Shown here: one piece after another, positions 35,563-43,757 of the stretch | Layout of the letters: every line of letters begins with the position of its first letter | Numbering within the stretch: position 1 is the first letter of the stretch | NCBI GenBank assembly: GCA_023957385.1 | Contig: JAMLGZ010000001.1 | Coordinates: 1,102,923-1,166,922 of the forward strand | Direction of reading: 5' to 3' | From: Brumimicrobium sp. | Lineage (GTDB): Bacteria; Bacteroidota; Bacteroidia; Flavobacteriales_D; Crocinitomicaceae | Length of the DNA: 64,000 nt | The notes under the pieces: model-generated | What the model saw: the letters and a program-made list of their open reading frames with translations, nothing else | Database searches by the model: none | What the model was told of the DNA's origin: nothing | Made by a program: the position numbers and the translations under genes

Positions 35563-35597
35563 GATTTTCTAAATATTTTGCACTACATAAATGCATT

Positions 35598-35937
35598 TCA
35601 CTTCAAATTCTCCCAATACCACCCCGTCGCCTCCTTCAATCCCTCTGCAATTTTGTGGCTTGGTTCATATCCCATCAAGTTTTTTGCTTTTTCTACACTT
35701 GCCAGCGAATGCGGGATATCCCCCACACGGTTTGGTCCATGTACTGCTTCTATATGCGCAATTTCTGGGTCGTAAGCGCTCAAATTTTCTTTGAGGTACC
35801 TCACTAAATCGTTGAGCGTCGTTCTATCTCCAACAGCTGTATTATATATTTGGTTGATAGCTACAGGGTTTTCTGTGAGCATCGCCAGTTCGTTCATCTG
35901 TATTACATTATCAATATAGGTGAAGTCACGGGAGTAA
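35598..35937 (-). pseudogene. Duplicated 3' end of the tviC-type epimerase gene
   Basis: This is a copy of the last 110 or so codons of the epimerase gene at 37536-38504, from [12 protein letters not shown] to WYWENLK. The homologous stretches are 35603-35937 and 37541-37875 (335 bp each, offset 1,938). They differ by scattered and mostly silent substitutions, so they are not a recent tandem copy. The ATG now at the front (MIYSRDF or further upstream) is fortuitous. It marks the original downstream end of the gene before the AlbA_2 islet arrived. Confidence 0.88.
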
Positions 35938-35952
35938 ATCATTTTCAATTTA

Positions 35953-37530
35953 TTACTCTTTCTGCTTAACAATTTTCCAAATTCCCGTTTTATCAGCACC
36001 CACTCTTGTAATTAGTTTTAGTTTTCTTATCCTCTGTAAGGATTTTTCGATAGTACTTATGGATACGCCTACTATTTTTGCCATTTCTTGTCTGGTAATG
36101 CTTGGGAATAATGCTATGAGTAATAATACATTACCCTCTCTTTCCGATAAAGATTCATTTATAATTTTGTCATTTACCCCGTAAATACCCCGTAAATACC
36201 CCGTAAATACCCCGTAAATACCCCGTAATCTATCTAAGTTGAATTCGGGAGTTGAGTTTAATAACTCGGTTATATTTTCAAAACCTTTTTTCCAATCGAT
36301 AGAAGAATGAACATCAGCATCTTTGGTAGTATTTGTTTTTAGCTGCATACTTACTATTACGGAATCAAAACTCATATCGTATTCAGGTGTTGTTTGGTTA
36401 TAATCCTTCCAATTTTGCTCCATTTTATCAAACCCAAAACCTGCATTTTCTGCCAACTTAACCATTCTAAAAAGTTTTGCAAGAATTGGATTTCTTGGAA
36501 TGGAAAGGTCTTTTTCTTTTAATTCTGATAATAGTTTGGGTAACCCACCTGGATTATAAAACTCAATTCTATTGGAAAAGATGCGAACCCTCGGACAACT
36601 TTGAGCATAATAATCAGCATGCATCAACATGTTAACCAATGCTTCCCTTACCGCTTTAAGACCTGTAGAAAGTTCTTCCCCAAATCCCTCATTAGATAGT
36701 TGAAATTGGATATCAACTACCTTTCTAATACGCTTAAAACATTCAAAATATGCTTCCCACAGATTTTCATAATCATCCTCCGTAAGCCGGAAAGTATATC
36801 TTGATAAGGAATCCCCATAATTGGTTCCTGGAATTTCTAATAAATCTATCCGAAAATCAGGAAAGAATTTCTCAATCTGATTGCGCTGACCAAAAAATAG
36901 CAAACCTGCCACTGTACATTCTTTTGAGGAAGAATCGATTACACGCATACTTGTTAAAAAATCGTCTAATTCTTTCTGATTGTATCCTACGGTCGGATTA
37001 AACCTACTCATATAGTCGCGATACTCTCGAATAGATTTTGATTTTAAGTTAGTTACAGAAGTGTTTTTAACAGCTTCGGATGTTTTTACACCAAAGGATT
37101 GATCCCGAAACATAGCGTCTATTTCTTCGGAGCTTGCTCTTAAATCACCACTTCCTTTACGAATAAAAGTATTTGCTTGATTGTTGTAATAGACAGGTTT
37201 TTTAGAAGAGGGAGGAATATAAAAACCCAACACCTTTTTATCCCCTATTTTGTAAAATTTACAGTTGGGAAGGATTGGAATGTTAAACTTCTGCCCTCCA
37301 CGAAGGGTCGCTAGGAAATCTTGTTCTAATTTTTCAGCATTATTCACTCCTTCAATAAGAAAATCTTTGCCTTTCTGTTGAATTCCTAAAATAATCCATC
37401 CTCCAAAAGAATTAGAGAAAGAACTTACAGTTTCCCATACATCTTTTGGAATGGTTGATTTTGCAGCCTTTACTTCAAAATCCTCCCATTCAAGATCTGA
37501 TAATTTTTTAAGTAATTCCTTTTTAGTCAT
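35953..37530 (-). CDS. AlbA_2 (Schlafen-like) ATP-binding regulator-type protein
   Basis: The 525-residue product has an N-terminal AlbA_2 domain (WEDFEVKAAKSTIPKDVWET, GGWIILGIQ, FYIPPSSKKPVYYNN, about residues 8-130). A HATPase_c_4-like region follows (REALVNMLMHADYYA, VRIFSNRIEFYNPGGLP, about 280-345). A C-terminal winged-helix segment (ITRQEMAKIVGVSISTIEKSL) completes the usual 'transcriptional regulator/ATP-binding' architecture. Function is not known. I chose the ATG at 37530 (MTKKELLKKL); the longer frame from 37560 reads back into tviC. The gene lies exactly between the two copies of the tviC 3' end. An 11-bp tandem repeat at 36175-36229 lies in its coding sequence. Confidence 0.85.
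   Translation of the reverse strand: MTKKELLKKLSDLEWEDFEVKAAKSTIPKDVWETVSSFSNSFGGWIILGIQQKGKDFLIEGVNNAEKLEQDFLATLRGGQKFNIPILPNCKFYKIGDKKVLGFYIPPSSKKPVYYNNQANTFIRKGSGDLRASSEEIDAMFRDQSFGVKTSEAVKNTSVTNLKSKSIREYRDYMSRFNPTVGYNQKELDDFLTSMRVIDSSSKECTVAGLLFFGQRNQIEKFFPDFRIDLLEIPGTNYGDSLSRYTFRLTEDDYENLWEAYFECFKRIRKVVDIQFQLSNEGFGEELSTGLKAVREALVNMLMHADYYAQSCPRVRIFSNRIEFYNPGGLPKLLSELKEKDLSIPRNPILAKLFRMVKLAENAGFGFDKMEQNWKDYNQTTPEYDMSFDSVIVSMQLKTNTTKDADVHSSIDWKKGFENITELLNSTPEFNLDRLRGIYGVFTGYLRGIYGVNDKIINESLSEREGNVLLLIALFPSITRQEMAKIVGVSISTIEKSLQRIRKLKLITRVGADKTGIWKIVKQKE
36175..36229. repeat. Five tandem copies of an 11-bp repeat within the AlbA_2 gene
   Basis: Five units of TACCCCGTAAA lie in the AlbA_2 coding sequence and are read as the 11-residue period GIYGVFTGYLR. 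Because 11 is not a multiple of 3, gain or loss of one unit would shift the frame before the winged-helix domain. Confidence 0.9.
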
Positions 37531-37535
37531 TATTC

Positions 37536-38504
37536 CTACCTCAAATTCTCCCAATACCACCCCGTCGCCTCCTTCAATCCCTCCGCAATTTTGTGGCTTG
37601 GCTCATATCCCATCAAGTTTTTTGCTTTTTCTACACTTGCTAAGGAATGCGGGATATCCCCCACACGGTTTGGTCCATGTACTGCTTCTATATGCGCAAT
37701 TTCTGGGTCGTAAGCGCTCAAATTTTCTTTGAGGTATTTCACTAAATCGTTGAGCGTTGTTCTATCTCCAACAGCTGTATTATATATTTGGTTAATAGCT
37801 TCGGGATTATCCGTGAGCATTGCCAGTTCGTTCATCTGTATCACATTATCAATATAGGTGAAGTCACGGGAGTAATCGCCAGAACCGTTAATGGTAGGAG
37901 CTTCGTGCGCCATGAGTTGTTTTACAAATAAAGGAATTACCGCTGCATACGCTCCATTGGGGTCTTGTCGCCTTCCAAATACGTTAAAGTAGCGCAATCC
38001 AATAAATTCCAGTCCGTAGGTGCGTGCAAAGATCTCTGCATAGAGCTCGTTTACGTATTTTGTAATCGCATAGGGAGAAAGCGGTTTACCAATCACCTCT
38101 TCTACCTTAGGAAGACCTTGGGAGTCACCATAGGTGGAAGAACTTGCCGCAAAGACAAAGCGTTTAACTTTTTCATCACGAGCTGCTACGAGCATATTTA
38201 AAAAGCCAGAGATATTGACCTCGTTGGTGGTAATAGGGTCGTTGATGGAACGCGGTACAGAACCCAGTGCTGCTTGGTGTAAGACGTAATCGCAACCGGC
38301 TACGGCTTTTTTACAGGTATCGAGGTCACGGATATCGCCTTCGATTAATTTGAAATTATTATTGGTTAAAAAAACCTCAATATTAACACGGTGTCCTGTG
38401 GAAAAATTATCTAAACAAATTACTTCGTGACCTTTGTTTAAGAAATGTTCTACTAGATTGGAGCCGATGAAGCCGGCTCCGCCGGTTATTAAGATTTTAT
38501 TCAT
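37536..38504 (-). CDS. tviC: NAD-dependent UDP-HexNAc(A) 4-epimerase, TviC/WbpP type
   Basis: The 322-residue SDR enzyme has the glycine motif [15 protein letters not shown] (residues 7-21), acidic loop DNFSTG, GDIRDLD and the catalytic triad parts SSSTYGD and [12 protein letters not shown] (YxxxK). [20 protein letters not shown] matches the WbpP/TviC group, which acts on UDP-GlcNAc or UDP-GlcNAcA. With the dehydrogenase at 38690 it should give UDP-GalNAcA for the polymer. The gene is intact, but its last 110 codons are the incoming copy of a duplicated segment (see 35598-35937). The AlbA_2 gene starts 5 bases after its stop. Confidence 0.93.
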   Translation of the reverse strand: MNKILITGGAGFIGSNLVEHFLNKGHEVICLDNFSTGHRVNIEVFLTNNNFKLIEGDIRDLDTCKKAVAGCDYVLHQAALGSVPRSINDPITTNEVNISGFLNMLVAARDEKVKRFVFAASSSTYGDSQGLPKVEEVIGKPLSPYAITKYVNELYAEIFARTYGLEFIGLRYFNVFGRRQDPNGAYAAVIPLFVKQLMAHEAPTINGSGDYSRDFTYIDNVIQMNELAMLTDNPEAINQIYNTAVGDRTTLNDLVKYLKENLSAYDPEIAHIEAVHGPNRVGDIPHSLASVEKAKNLMGYEPSHKIAEGLKEATGWYWENLR

Positions 38505-38606
38505 TTTTTGTATTCTATTTGTTTATGTGTTGATCAGGGGATAAACGTAGCCCCACACGACCGGTTATTAAGATTTTATTCATTTTGATTTTGGATCGAT
38601 CATTCT

Positions 38607-38653
38607 GGGGATAAATGTAGCCTCACACGGCCGTGTGTGGCTACATATACCCC
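38607..38653. repeat. Long hairpin between tviB and tviC
   Basis: GGGGATAAATGTAGCC pairs with GGCTACATATACCCC around CACACGGCCGTGTG, giving a nearly perfect stem of about 22 bp. A related fragment (GGGGATAAACGTAGCCCCACACG) lies at 38538-38560. About 25 bp of the tviC start region (ACCGGTTATTAAGATTTTAT and flanks) is also repeated at 38561-38586, suggesting duplication around the hairpin. It may act as a terminator or mRNA-processing site between the genes. Confidence 0.75.
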
Positions 38654-38689
38654 AATGACACATACATCCCCAAAACCGAATTAGCAAAT

Positions 38690-39958
38690 TTACAACCTTC
38701 CATCCGCATTTTTGGTTACCCCCTTCACATCGAAGACAACTGCCTTATCTTTTTTGAGTTTTTCTAAGTTTAATTCTGCGAATTCTTTATGTGCTACAGC
38801 GACGATGATGGCATCGTATGTATCTCCGTTTATTTGGGGTAAGATATCGATGTTATATTCATGTTTTACTGCAGCTGCTTCTGCCCATGGATCGTAGATA
38901 TCTACGTTTACTCCGTACTCTATGAGTCCTTCGTAAATATCAATGGTTCGTGTATTTCGTATATCGGGACAATTTTCTTTAAAGGTGATTCCCAGCATCA
39001 GCACTTTGGCGTTGTTTACGTTAATTCCTTTCTTAATCATCAATTTCACGGTTTGGCTAGCTACGTATCCACCCATGGAATCGTTCAATCTTCTACCAGC
39101 CAAGATAATTTCAGGATGATAACCCATTTCTTGCGCTTTTTGAGCTAAATAGTATGGGTCCACACCAATACAGTGACCACCGACTAGCCCCGGTTGGAAG
39201 GGGAGGAAGTTCCATTTCGTACTCGCAGCCGCTAATACCGCTTGTGTGTCAATTCCTAGCGTATTAAAAATCTTAGACAATTCATTCACAAATGCGATAT
39301 TGATATCCCGTTGAGAGTTTTCAATAACCTTTGCAGCCTCAGCTACTTTGATGGAAGGAGCCAGGTGAGTTCCAGCTTCTAGTACACTGTTGTATGTATT
39401 GTCAATTATTTTGGCTATTTCAGGTGTTGAACCCGAAGTAATTTTTAAGATTTTCTCAACGGTATGTTTTTTATCTCCCGGGTTGATACGTTCAGGGGAA
39501 TATCCTGCGAAGAAATCCACGTTGAATTTAAGTCCGCTCACCTTTTCGAGAATGGGAACACATATTTCCTCTGTAACTCCAGGGTAAACTGTAGATTCAT
39601 ATACAACGATATCGCCTTTTTGCAGCACTTTCCCTACAGTTTCACTCGCTTTTTCCAGCGGTGTTAAGTCAGGACGTTTGTACTCATCGATAGGAGTAGG
39701 GACAGTAACCACGTAGAAATTACTATCTCGGATATCCTCCAATTGATTGGTACAATAGAGTCCGGTCTCGTCGTTATTCGAAGATTTCAGTACAGCCTTT
39801 AGAACGTCGTTATCCACCTCTAGGGTAGAGTCAACCCCACTTCTTAGTTCATCAATACGATGTTGGTTAATATCAAAACCAGTAACCTTGTACTTAGTAG
39901 CAAATAGGCGAGCAAGCGGTAAACCCACGTAGCCTAATCCTATAATTGTTATTTTCAT
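38690..39958 (-). CDS. tviB: UDP-N-acetyl-hexosamine 6-dehydrogenase, TviB/WbpO type
   Basis: The 422-residue enzyme oxidises C6 of UDP-HexNAc to the uronic acid with two NAD. Motifs are the Rossmann start [16 protein letters not shown] (residues 4-19), [40 protein letters not shown] and the catalytic cysteine in [13 protein letters not shown] (about residue 260), then [15 protein letters not shown]. The same pair (dehydrogenase plus epimerase) makes UDP-GalNAcA in Vi-antigen type pathways. It is the first biosynthetic gene after the antiterminator. Confidence 0.95.
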   Translation of the reverse strand: MKITIIGLGYVGLPLARLFATKYKVTGFDINQHRIDELRSGVDSTLEVDNDVLKAVLKSSNNDETGLYCTNQLEDIRDSNFYVVTVPTPIDEYKRPDLTPLEKASETVGKVLQKGDIVVYESTVYPGVTEEICVPILEKVSGLKFNVDFFAGYSPERINPGDKKHTVEKILKITSGSTPEIAKIIDNTYNSVLEAGTHLAPSIKVAEAAKVIENSQRDINIAFVNELSKIFNTLGIDTQAVLAAASTKWNFLPFQPGLVGGHCIGVDPYYLAQKAQEMGYHPEIILAGRRLNDSMGGYVASQTVKLMIKKGINVNNAKVLMLGITFKENCPDIRNTRTIDIYEGLIEYGVNVDIYDPWAEAAAVKHEYNIDILPQINGDTYDAIIVAVAHKEFAELNLEKLKKDKAVVFDVKGVTKNADGRL

Positions 39959-39981
39959 TTAATATATTTTTAATTTCCTAC

Positions 39982-40042
39982 TCCTCACCCTGAGCCTGTC
40001 GAAGGGTGAGCCTGTCGAAGGGTGAGCCTGTCAAAGGGTTAA
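39982..40042. repeat. GAGCCTGTCGAAGGGT tandem repeats
   Basis: Three copies of GAGCCTGTCRAAGGGT with an 18-bp period. This is a family of dispersed repeats seen in many bacterial genomes (general knowledge). It lies between the antiterminator and tviB, near the operon 5' end. Confidence 0.75.
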
Positions 40043-40146
40043 CTCACCCCACGGCTTCGCCGCTCTCAGTCCCATCTTGGACTACAGTAATTTTAGGTAT
40101 TATATCTCGGTTTTCGCAATGAAAACCATTGTTTGTAGTGGTGTTT

Positions 40147-40701
40147 CTAATTTTTAGTCACCTTTACAATTTTATTTTTAGGTATGCTCACGTTGTATCC
40201 AATTCCCAATGATGGAATTTCGATTAACACACGGAAGTTACCAGTTTCTTCTACTGCATTAGCAAAGAGTCCACGGAATGGACCGCTAATAATTTGTACC
40301 TCTTCACCTTTTTTATAGGAATCGAGTTTCACTGCATCGAAATCGAGTTCTTCAGAGGTCAAGATGCGCAGATGTTCAATTTCTTGCGGCGTCACCTTTC
40401 CCAGTTCTCCGTTTAATTTCAGAAAATTACAAAACCCAGGGATGGTATAGATCAGGTCTTTGCTAACGTTTGGATTTTGTATAAAAACGAAAGAGGGGAT
40501 AAGGGGCGTTTGAATTTTTTTCTTTCGATCGCTCCAGATACGTATTTTAGTTTCCAGAGGCAGGTATGTTTGATACCCGAGTTCAGTTAATTGTTGAGCC
40601 ACCTTCTTTTCGAAGCGAGCTTTTGTTCGAACAATAAACCATTGTTGATCAAGTTGTTTATTTGGTTGGTTATCAATTTGTTGATTAGTTAGAATTTCCA
40701 T
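40147..40701 (-). CDS. UpxY/NusG-like transcription antiterminator
   Basis: The 184-residue product begins with about 20 polar residues (many Gln and Asn), then an NGN domain (WFIVRTKARFEKKVAQQL, about 22-39; PLIPSFVFIQNP, about 67-78) and a C-terminal KOW segment (GEEVQIISGPFRGLFANAVE, about 134-153). Members of this family, first in Bacteroides capsule loci, bind RNA polymerase and let it read long polysaccharide operons. It is the first gene of the locus and read in the same direction as everything down to 5085. It is thus the likely positive factor for the cluster (inference from position). Confidence 0.92.
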   Translation of the reverse strand: MEILTNQQIDNQPNKQLDQQWFIVRTKARFEKKVAQQLTELGYQTYLPLETKIRIWSDRKKKIQTPLIPSFVFIQNPNVSKDLIYTIPGFCNFLKLNGELGKVTPQEIEHLRILTSEELDFDAVKLDSYKKGEEVQIISGPFRGLFANAVEETGNFRVLIEIPSLGIGYNVSIPKNKIVKVTKN

Positions 40702-40888
40702 TCCTATATAGTCTCTTTATTTGTAGGTTTTGTTAAAAATAAATTATGCGCATAAATATATGATATCTTTATCTCTATTACTACGTAAATGGTCGGGAAA
40801 AGTTATTTTTATTTTGAAATGACTTATTCCATTTTCAATATTTGTTAGAATAAGGAGTGTCACGTTCTATTGTTTTTGCAGTGTTTGT

Positions 40889-40922
40889 AATGTCCTCCCC
40901 CCAGCCCCCTCCAGAGGGGGAG
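40889..40922. repeat. Dispersed CCCCAGCCCCCTCC repeat
   Basis: The same repeat as in the heparinase gene (15562-15593), here in the opposite orientation and just downstream of the desaturase stop. The inverted CCCCCTCC/GGAGGGGG could also serve as the desaturase terminator. Confidence 0.75.
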
Positions 40923-40932
40923 TTTGGGTTTT

Positions 40933-42009
40933 TTATGCCTTTGCTCCGATAGCTTTTAGGTGTTTCAAATGCGAAAAGAAAGCTCCTTTGAAGTTGGCAT
41001 ATTCATGGTAAGAAATATCGTATTTTACGCATACTTCTTTCACAATTTTGTTGATTTCAGGGTAGTGAATATGGCTAATTCGTGGAAATAGGTGATGTTC
41101 CACTTGAAAATTAAGACCTCCGATCATCCATGACAGCACTTTATTTTTAGTGGCAAGATTGGCAGTTGTTTGTAATTGGTGAACGAACCAGTTTTCTTTA
41201 ATTTTAAGGGAATCAGTTTCGGGGATAGGAAAATTGACCTCTTCTACCACGTGTGCCAATTGAAATATTACGCTAATTACAATTCCCGTTACACCCGCCA
41301 TGATAAAATAGCCAACTAAGGCATGCTTCCAGCCAACCATGTATAGTGGAATCAAAATAAAGAGGGTAACATATACTAATTTTGTAGCCCAAAAACCGAT
41401 ATGATTTTTCAATTTCATTTTTGCCACTTTCTTTTGTGCGATTTTTCCAGTAAAATACTTTGTGAAATCGTTGTATGCAACCCAGAAAAGGTAGGTAATG
41501 GAATATAGGATTAAGGCATAAACATGTTGAAATTTGTGAAAGAAATAGCGCTTTTGTTCGTGGTTTGTACGTATAAACGGTTTGATATCAATATCATCAT
41601 CAAAGCCTTCAATGTTTGTGAAAGTATGATGTATGATGTTGTGTTTAATCTTCCAATAATAAGTACTTCCTCCCATGAGGTTTAAAGAATATCCCATGAT
41701 ACTATTTAGCCATTTTTTATTAGAATAGCAGTCGTGTCCGCCGTCGTGCATCATGTTAAATCCTATGAAGGCAAAAACAAAACCTAGAACGACACATAAG
41801 ATGATATTCACCCAAGTAGGAAGGGTTCCGAAAATAAGGGTAAAATAAATAGCAATCAGAGCGCACATTAGCACGATCGATTTATGGAATAGTCTCCAGT
41901 CTCCTGATTTCTTTTTATTATTCAGTTTGAAATATGCATTTACTCTTTCTATGAGTTCATTGGAGAAATTCGTATGTATATCGTTGGAGAAAGAAATCTT
42001 TTGTGCCAT
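40933..42009 (-). CDS. Membrane fatty acid desaturase (acyl-lipid/acyl-CoA)
   Basis: The 358-residue integral membrane di-iron enzyme has the three histidine boxes HDGGHD (about residue 86), HNIIHHTF (about 124) and QVEHHLFP (about 310), with four or so membrane segments between them. The third box with Q in place of H is typical of front-end/linoleoyl-CoA-type desaturases. It introduces a double bond into an acyl chain, using oxygen. Length is normal. A -7-like TACCTTTG lies on the minus strand at 42026-42033. The gene is not part of the polysaccharide locus by function. Confidence 0.92.
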   Translation of the reverse strand: MAQKISFSNDIHTNFSNELIERVNAYFKLNNKKKSGDWRLFHKSIVLMCALIAIYFTLIFGTLPTWVNIILCVVLGFVFAFIGFNMMHDGGHDCYSNKKWLNSIMGYSLNLMGGSTYYWKIKHNIIHHTFTNIEGFDDDIDIKPFIRTNHEQKRYFFHKFQHVYALILYSITYLFWVAYNDFTKYFTGKIAQKKVAKMKLKNHIGFWATKLVYVTLFILIPLYMVGWKHALVGYFIMAGVTGIVISVIFQLAHVVEEVNFPIPETDSLKIKENWFVHQLQTTANLATKNKVLSWMIGGLNFQVEHHLFPRISHIHYPEINKIVKEVCVKYDISYHEYANFKGAFFSHLKHLKAIGAKA

Positions 42010-42111
42010 GAGCTTTAAATTTTGTCAAAGGTAGAAGTAAAAAGAAGAAATAAGTAGATAATCAGTATAAAATTGAAAAAAAATCCCCTTTGTAATTTTA
42101 AAGACTGAAAC

Positions 42112-42447
42112 TTAAAATAGCAGATGCATTTTACTTTTTTCTTTCCATTCAGCATCGTATTTACTCTTTACAAAATAAATTTTCAGATCTGCATCGTATT
42201 TATTGTCGGTAAAATAAATAATTTTATCAGCGTCGTATTTGCTTTCCACAAAGTACCAGAATCCTTTATTTCCGTCAGCATCATATTTACTACTTACCTT
42301 ATATACTAATAAATCTGCATCGTATTTGCTATCCACTACAAACACTTTCACTTGTGCATCGTATTTGCTGCTGGCAGAATAGATTTTTTGACTAAATACA
42401 GAAGTGTTGACAATAAGAACAATAGTTAGTAATATTCCAATCTTCAT
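42112..42447 (-). CDS. DUF6150-like secreted protein with SKYDA repeats
   Basis: The 111-residue product has a signal peptide (ILLTIVLIVNTSVFSQ) and then six repeats of about 13 residues built on (S/N)KYDA followed by a short hydrophobic strand (SSKYDAQVKVFVV, DSKYDADLLVYKV and so on). One repeat carries an insert, GNKGFWYFV. The pattern matches the DUF6150 family of Bacteroidota, of unknown function. Its neighbour at 42444 has a weaker version of the same repeats, and the two overlap by 4 bases. Confidence 0.85.
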   Translation of the reverse strand: MKIGILLTIVLIVNTSVFSQKIYSASSKYDAQVKVFVVDSKYDADLLVYKVSSKYDADGNKGFWYFVESKYDADKIIYFTDNKYDADLKIYFVKSKYDAEWKEKSKMHLLF

Positions 42448-42818
42448 GGTTTTTCACTTTTTAAAATATTTTCTAAAACCACTCTTTTTTCTTGAGAAAC
42501 CCACCCGGCCTCCTCACGAGAATATACAGGAAACACGTTTACATCGGCTTCTTCTTGATTAAACACAAATGTGGCTATTATGGGCATTTTCTTCTCTTCT
42601 TTTTTATTCTTAGGAAAGTACCAGATTCCCTCTATCCAATTCACGTCCTCTTTGTTAAAAGTCAGGTACACTTTCAGGTTTGCATCTTTTTCCTTTTCTA
42701 CCCTGTATATATGAATGACGGTTTGATTCATAGATGTTTTTTTTATTTTTTTCTGAGCAGCCGCAAATGTTGTTATCAGTAAGAAAACACAAAGAATGAG
42801 TGGGGTTGCTAATTTCAT
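42444..42818 (-). CDS. DUF6150-like secreted protein, divergent paralogue
   Basis: The 124-residue product has a signal peptide (PLILCVFLLITTFAAAQ) and repeats of the type EKDANLKVYLT, KEDVNWIEGIWYFPKN, QEEADVNVFPV and REEAGWVSQ. These are degenerate forms of the SKYDA repeats of the downstream gene, with the same WYF insertion. The 4-base overlap implies joint expression. Nothing here indicates the function. Confidence 0.75.
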   Translation of the reverse strand: MKLATPLILCVFLLITTFAAAQKKIKKTSMNQTVIHIYRVEKEKDANLKVYLTFNKEDVNWIEGIWYFPKNKKEEKKMPIIATFVFNQEEADVNVFPVYSREEAGWVSQEKRVVLENILKSEKP

Positions 42819-43052
42819 TATTTATTTGTTAGAGATGTAAAAATACAAAAAAAACCTCGTAGTGTATGTATAAAGAACTAATAATTAATCAAAACAGTCA
42901 ACCCTTTTTAGGGAAGCTCATCGTTCAACTTTCATGCTGATAGATATCAGTATTCCGCTTCTCCTATCGATGACTTCCGACATAATCTGTATCTTATTCT
43001 AAAGTAAGTATCAGAGCTGCTCCCGCTATTGGAAATATTTTTTTTAAAAACC
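42819..43052. other. Intergenic region with no recognised feature
   Basis: I see no credible ORF or repeat between the DUF6150-like gene and the tRNA-Ser promoter; the stretch is AT-rich with short mixed sequence. Confidence 0.6.
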
Positions 43053-43082
43053 TTTGAATACTCCAATTTATTACTATTTTTG
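43053..43082 (+). promoter_or_regulatory. Promoter of tRNA-Ser
   Basis: TTTG (43053-43056), 18 nt, TATTTTTG (43075-43082): a full match to the Bacteroidota housekeeping promoter pattern, 51 bases before the tRNA. Confidence 0.7.
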
Positions 43083-43133
43083 CAAACTCAATTTGAGATA
43101 ATGTTTAAACGAAAGCATTAAAATTTGACATTA

Positions 43134-43220
43134 GGAGGGATGGGTGAGTGGCTGAAACCAACAGTTTGCTAAACTGTCGAACCAGTAATGGTTCCGGGGG
43201 TTCGAATCCCCCTTCCTCCG
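43134..43220 (+). tRNA. tRNA-Ser(GCT)
   Basis: Acceptor GGAGGGA pairs with TTCCTCC. The anticodon arm has GCT in AGTTTGCTAAACT. A long variable arm (GTCGAACCAGTAATGGTTC) and a T-arm GGGGGTTCGAATCCCCC complete a class II tRNA. CCA is not encoded. Confidence 0.95.
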
Positions 43221-43393
43221 CAGGTAAAACGGAAATAAGGTGAAGAAGTGAAAAACTTTGCAAAATCTTCTTATAGAATCCGGGGATGAGAACCCGGGGT
43301 TCGAACCGTAGCGGAATGCAATGGAGCGGAGCTCACGAAATCCTGGAACAGGATGAGTAATCCCCCTTCCTCCGCAGGTAAAACGGAAATAAG
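43205..43393. repeat. Partial duplication of the tRNA-Ser 3' end
   Basis: A perfect 35-bp direct repeat covers the last 16 bases of tRNA-Ser plus 19 downstream bases (43205-43239 and 43359-43393). The 119 bp between them include a T-arm-like CCCGGGGTTCGAACCG at 43291-43308 and CGGAGCTCACGAAATCC. This looks like a tRNA-derived insertion or att-like scar. The ORF across it on the minus strand is not a gene. Confidence 0.85.
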
Positions 43394-43419
43394 AAAATTT
43401 TATAAAAAATAACTTCACT

Positions 43420-43451
43420 TTTGTTACTTTTAAAAAGAGTTATTATCTTTG
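43420..43451 (+). promoter_or_regulatory. Promoter of the tRNA-Pro/tRNA-Arg unit
   Basis: TTTG (43420-43423), 20 nt, TATCTTTG (43444-43451), 64 bases before tRNA-Pro. This is a full match to the Bacteroidota pattern. Confidence 0.65.
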
Positions 43452-43515
43452 CCTCCGTTTTGAAAAACATTCAATATAAACGATATTGAATTTTGAAAAT
43501 TTTAAATGACCCGTT

Positions 43516-43590
43516 CGGGGTGTAGCGTAGCCCGGTCATCGCGCCTGGTTTGGGACCAGGAGGTCGCAGGTTCGAATCCTGCCACCCCGA
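43516..43590 (+). tRNA. tRNA-Pro(TGG)
   Basis: Acceptor CGGGGTG/CACCCCG, anticodon TGG in CCTGGTTTGGGACCAGG, T-arm GCAGGTTCGAATCCTGC, discriminator A. Confidence 0.96.
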
Positions 43591-43591
43591 C

Positions 43592-43621
43592 AAGGGGATG
43601 ATTTATTTCATCCCCTTTTTT
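43592..43621 (+). terminator. Hairpin after tRNA-Pro
   Basis: Stem GGGGATGA/TCATCCCC with an AT loop, followed by TTTTTT. Confidence 0.7.
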
Positions 43622-43645
43622 ATTCTAACTTGGGAAACCAAGGGA

Positions 43646-43721
43646 TGGTCGCGTAGCTCAGCTGGATAGAGCAACTGCCTTCTAAGCAGTAGGTCACTGG
43701 TTCGAATCCAGTCGTGATCAC
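43646..43721 (+). tRNA. tRNA-Arg(TCT), copy 1
   Basis: Acceptor TGGTCGC pairs with GTGATCA (two G-U pairs). Anticodon TCT lies in ACTGCCTTCTAAGCAGT. T-arm is ACTGGTTCGAATCCAGT. An identical copy lies 933 bp downstream. Confidence 0.93.
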
Positions 43722-43728
43722 AACAAAT

Positions 43729-43757
43729 GAAAGCCTTTCATTCAGAAAGGCTTTTTT
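43729..43757 (+). terminator. Terminator of tRNA-Arg copy 1
   Basis: AAAGCCTTTC/GAAAGGCTTT stem followed by a T-run; repeated at 44662-44690. Confidence 0.85.

Noticed and set aside
35598..35999. An independent short gene encoding 133 residues
   Set aside because: It is the left-over 3' end of the tviC-type gene; its first residues come from the junction with the AlbA_2 islet.
43131..43418. 95-codon minus-strand ORF over the tRNA-Ser duplication
   Set aside because: It overlaps a clear tRNA and its duplicated end; there is no independent support.
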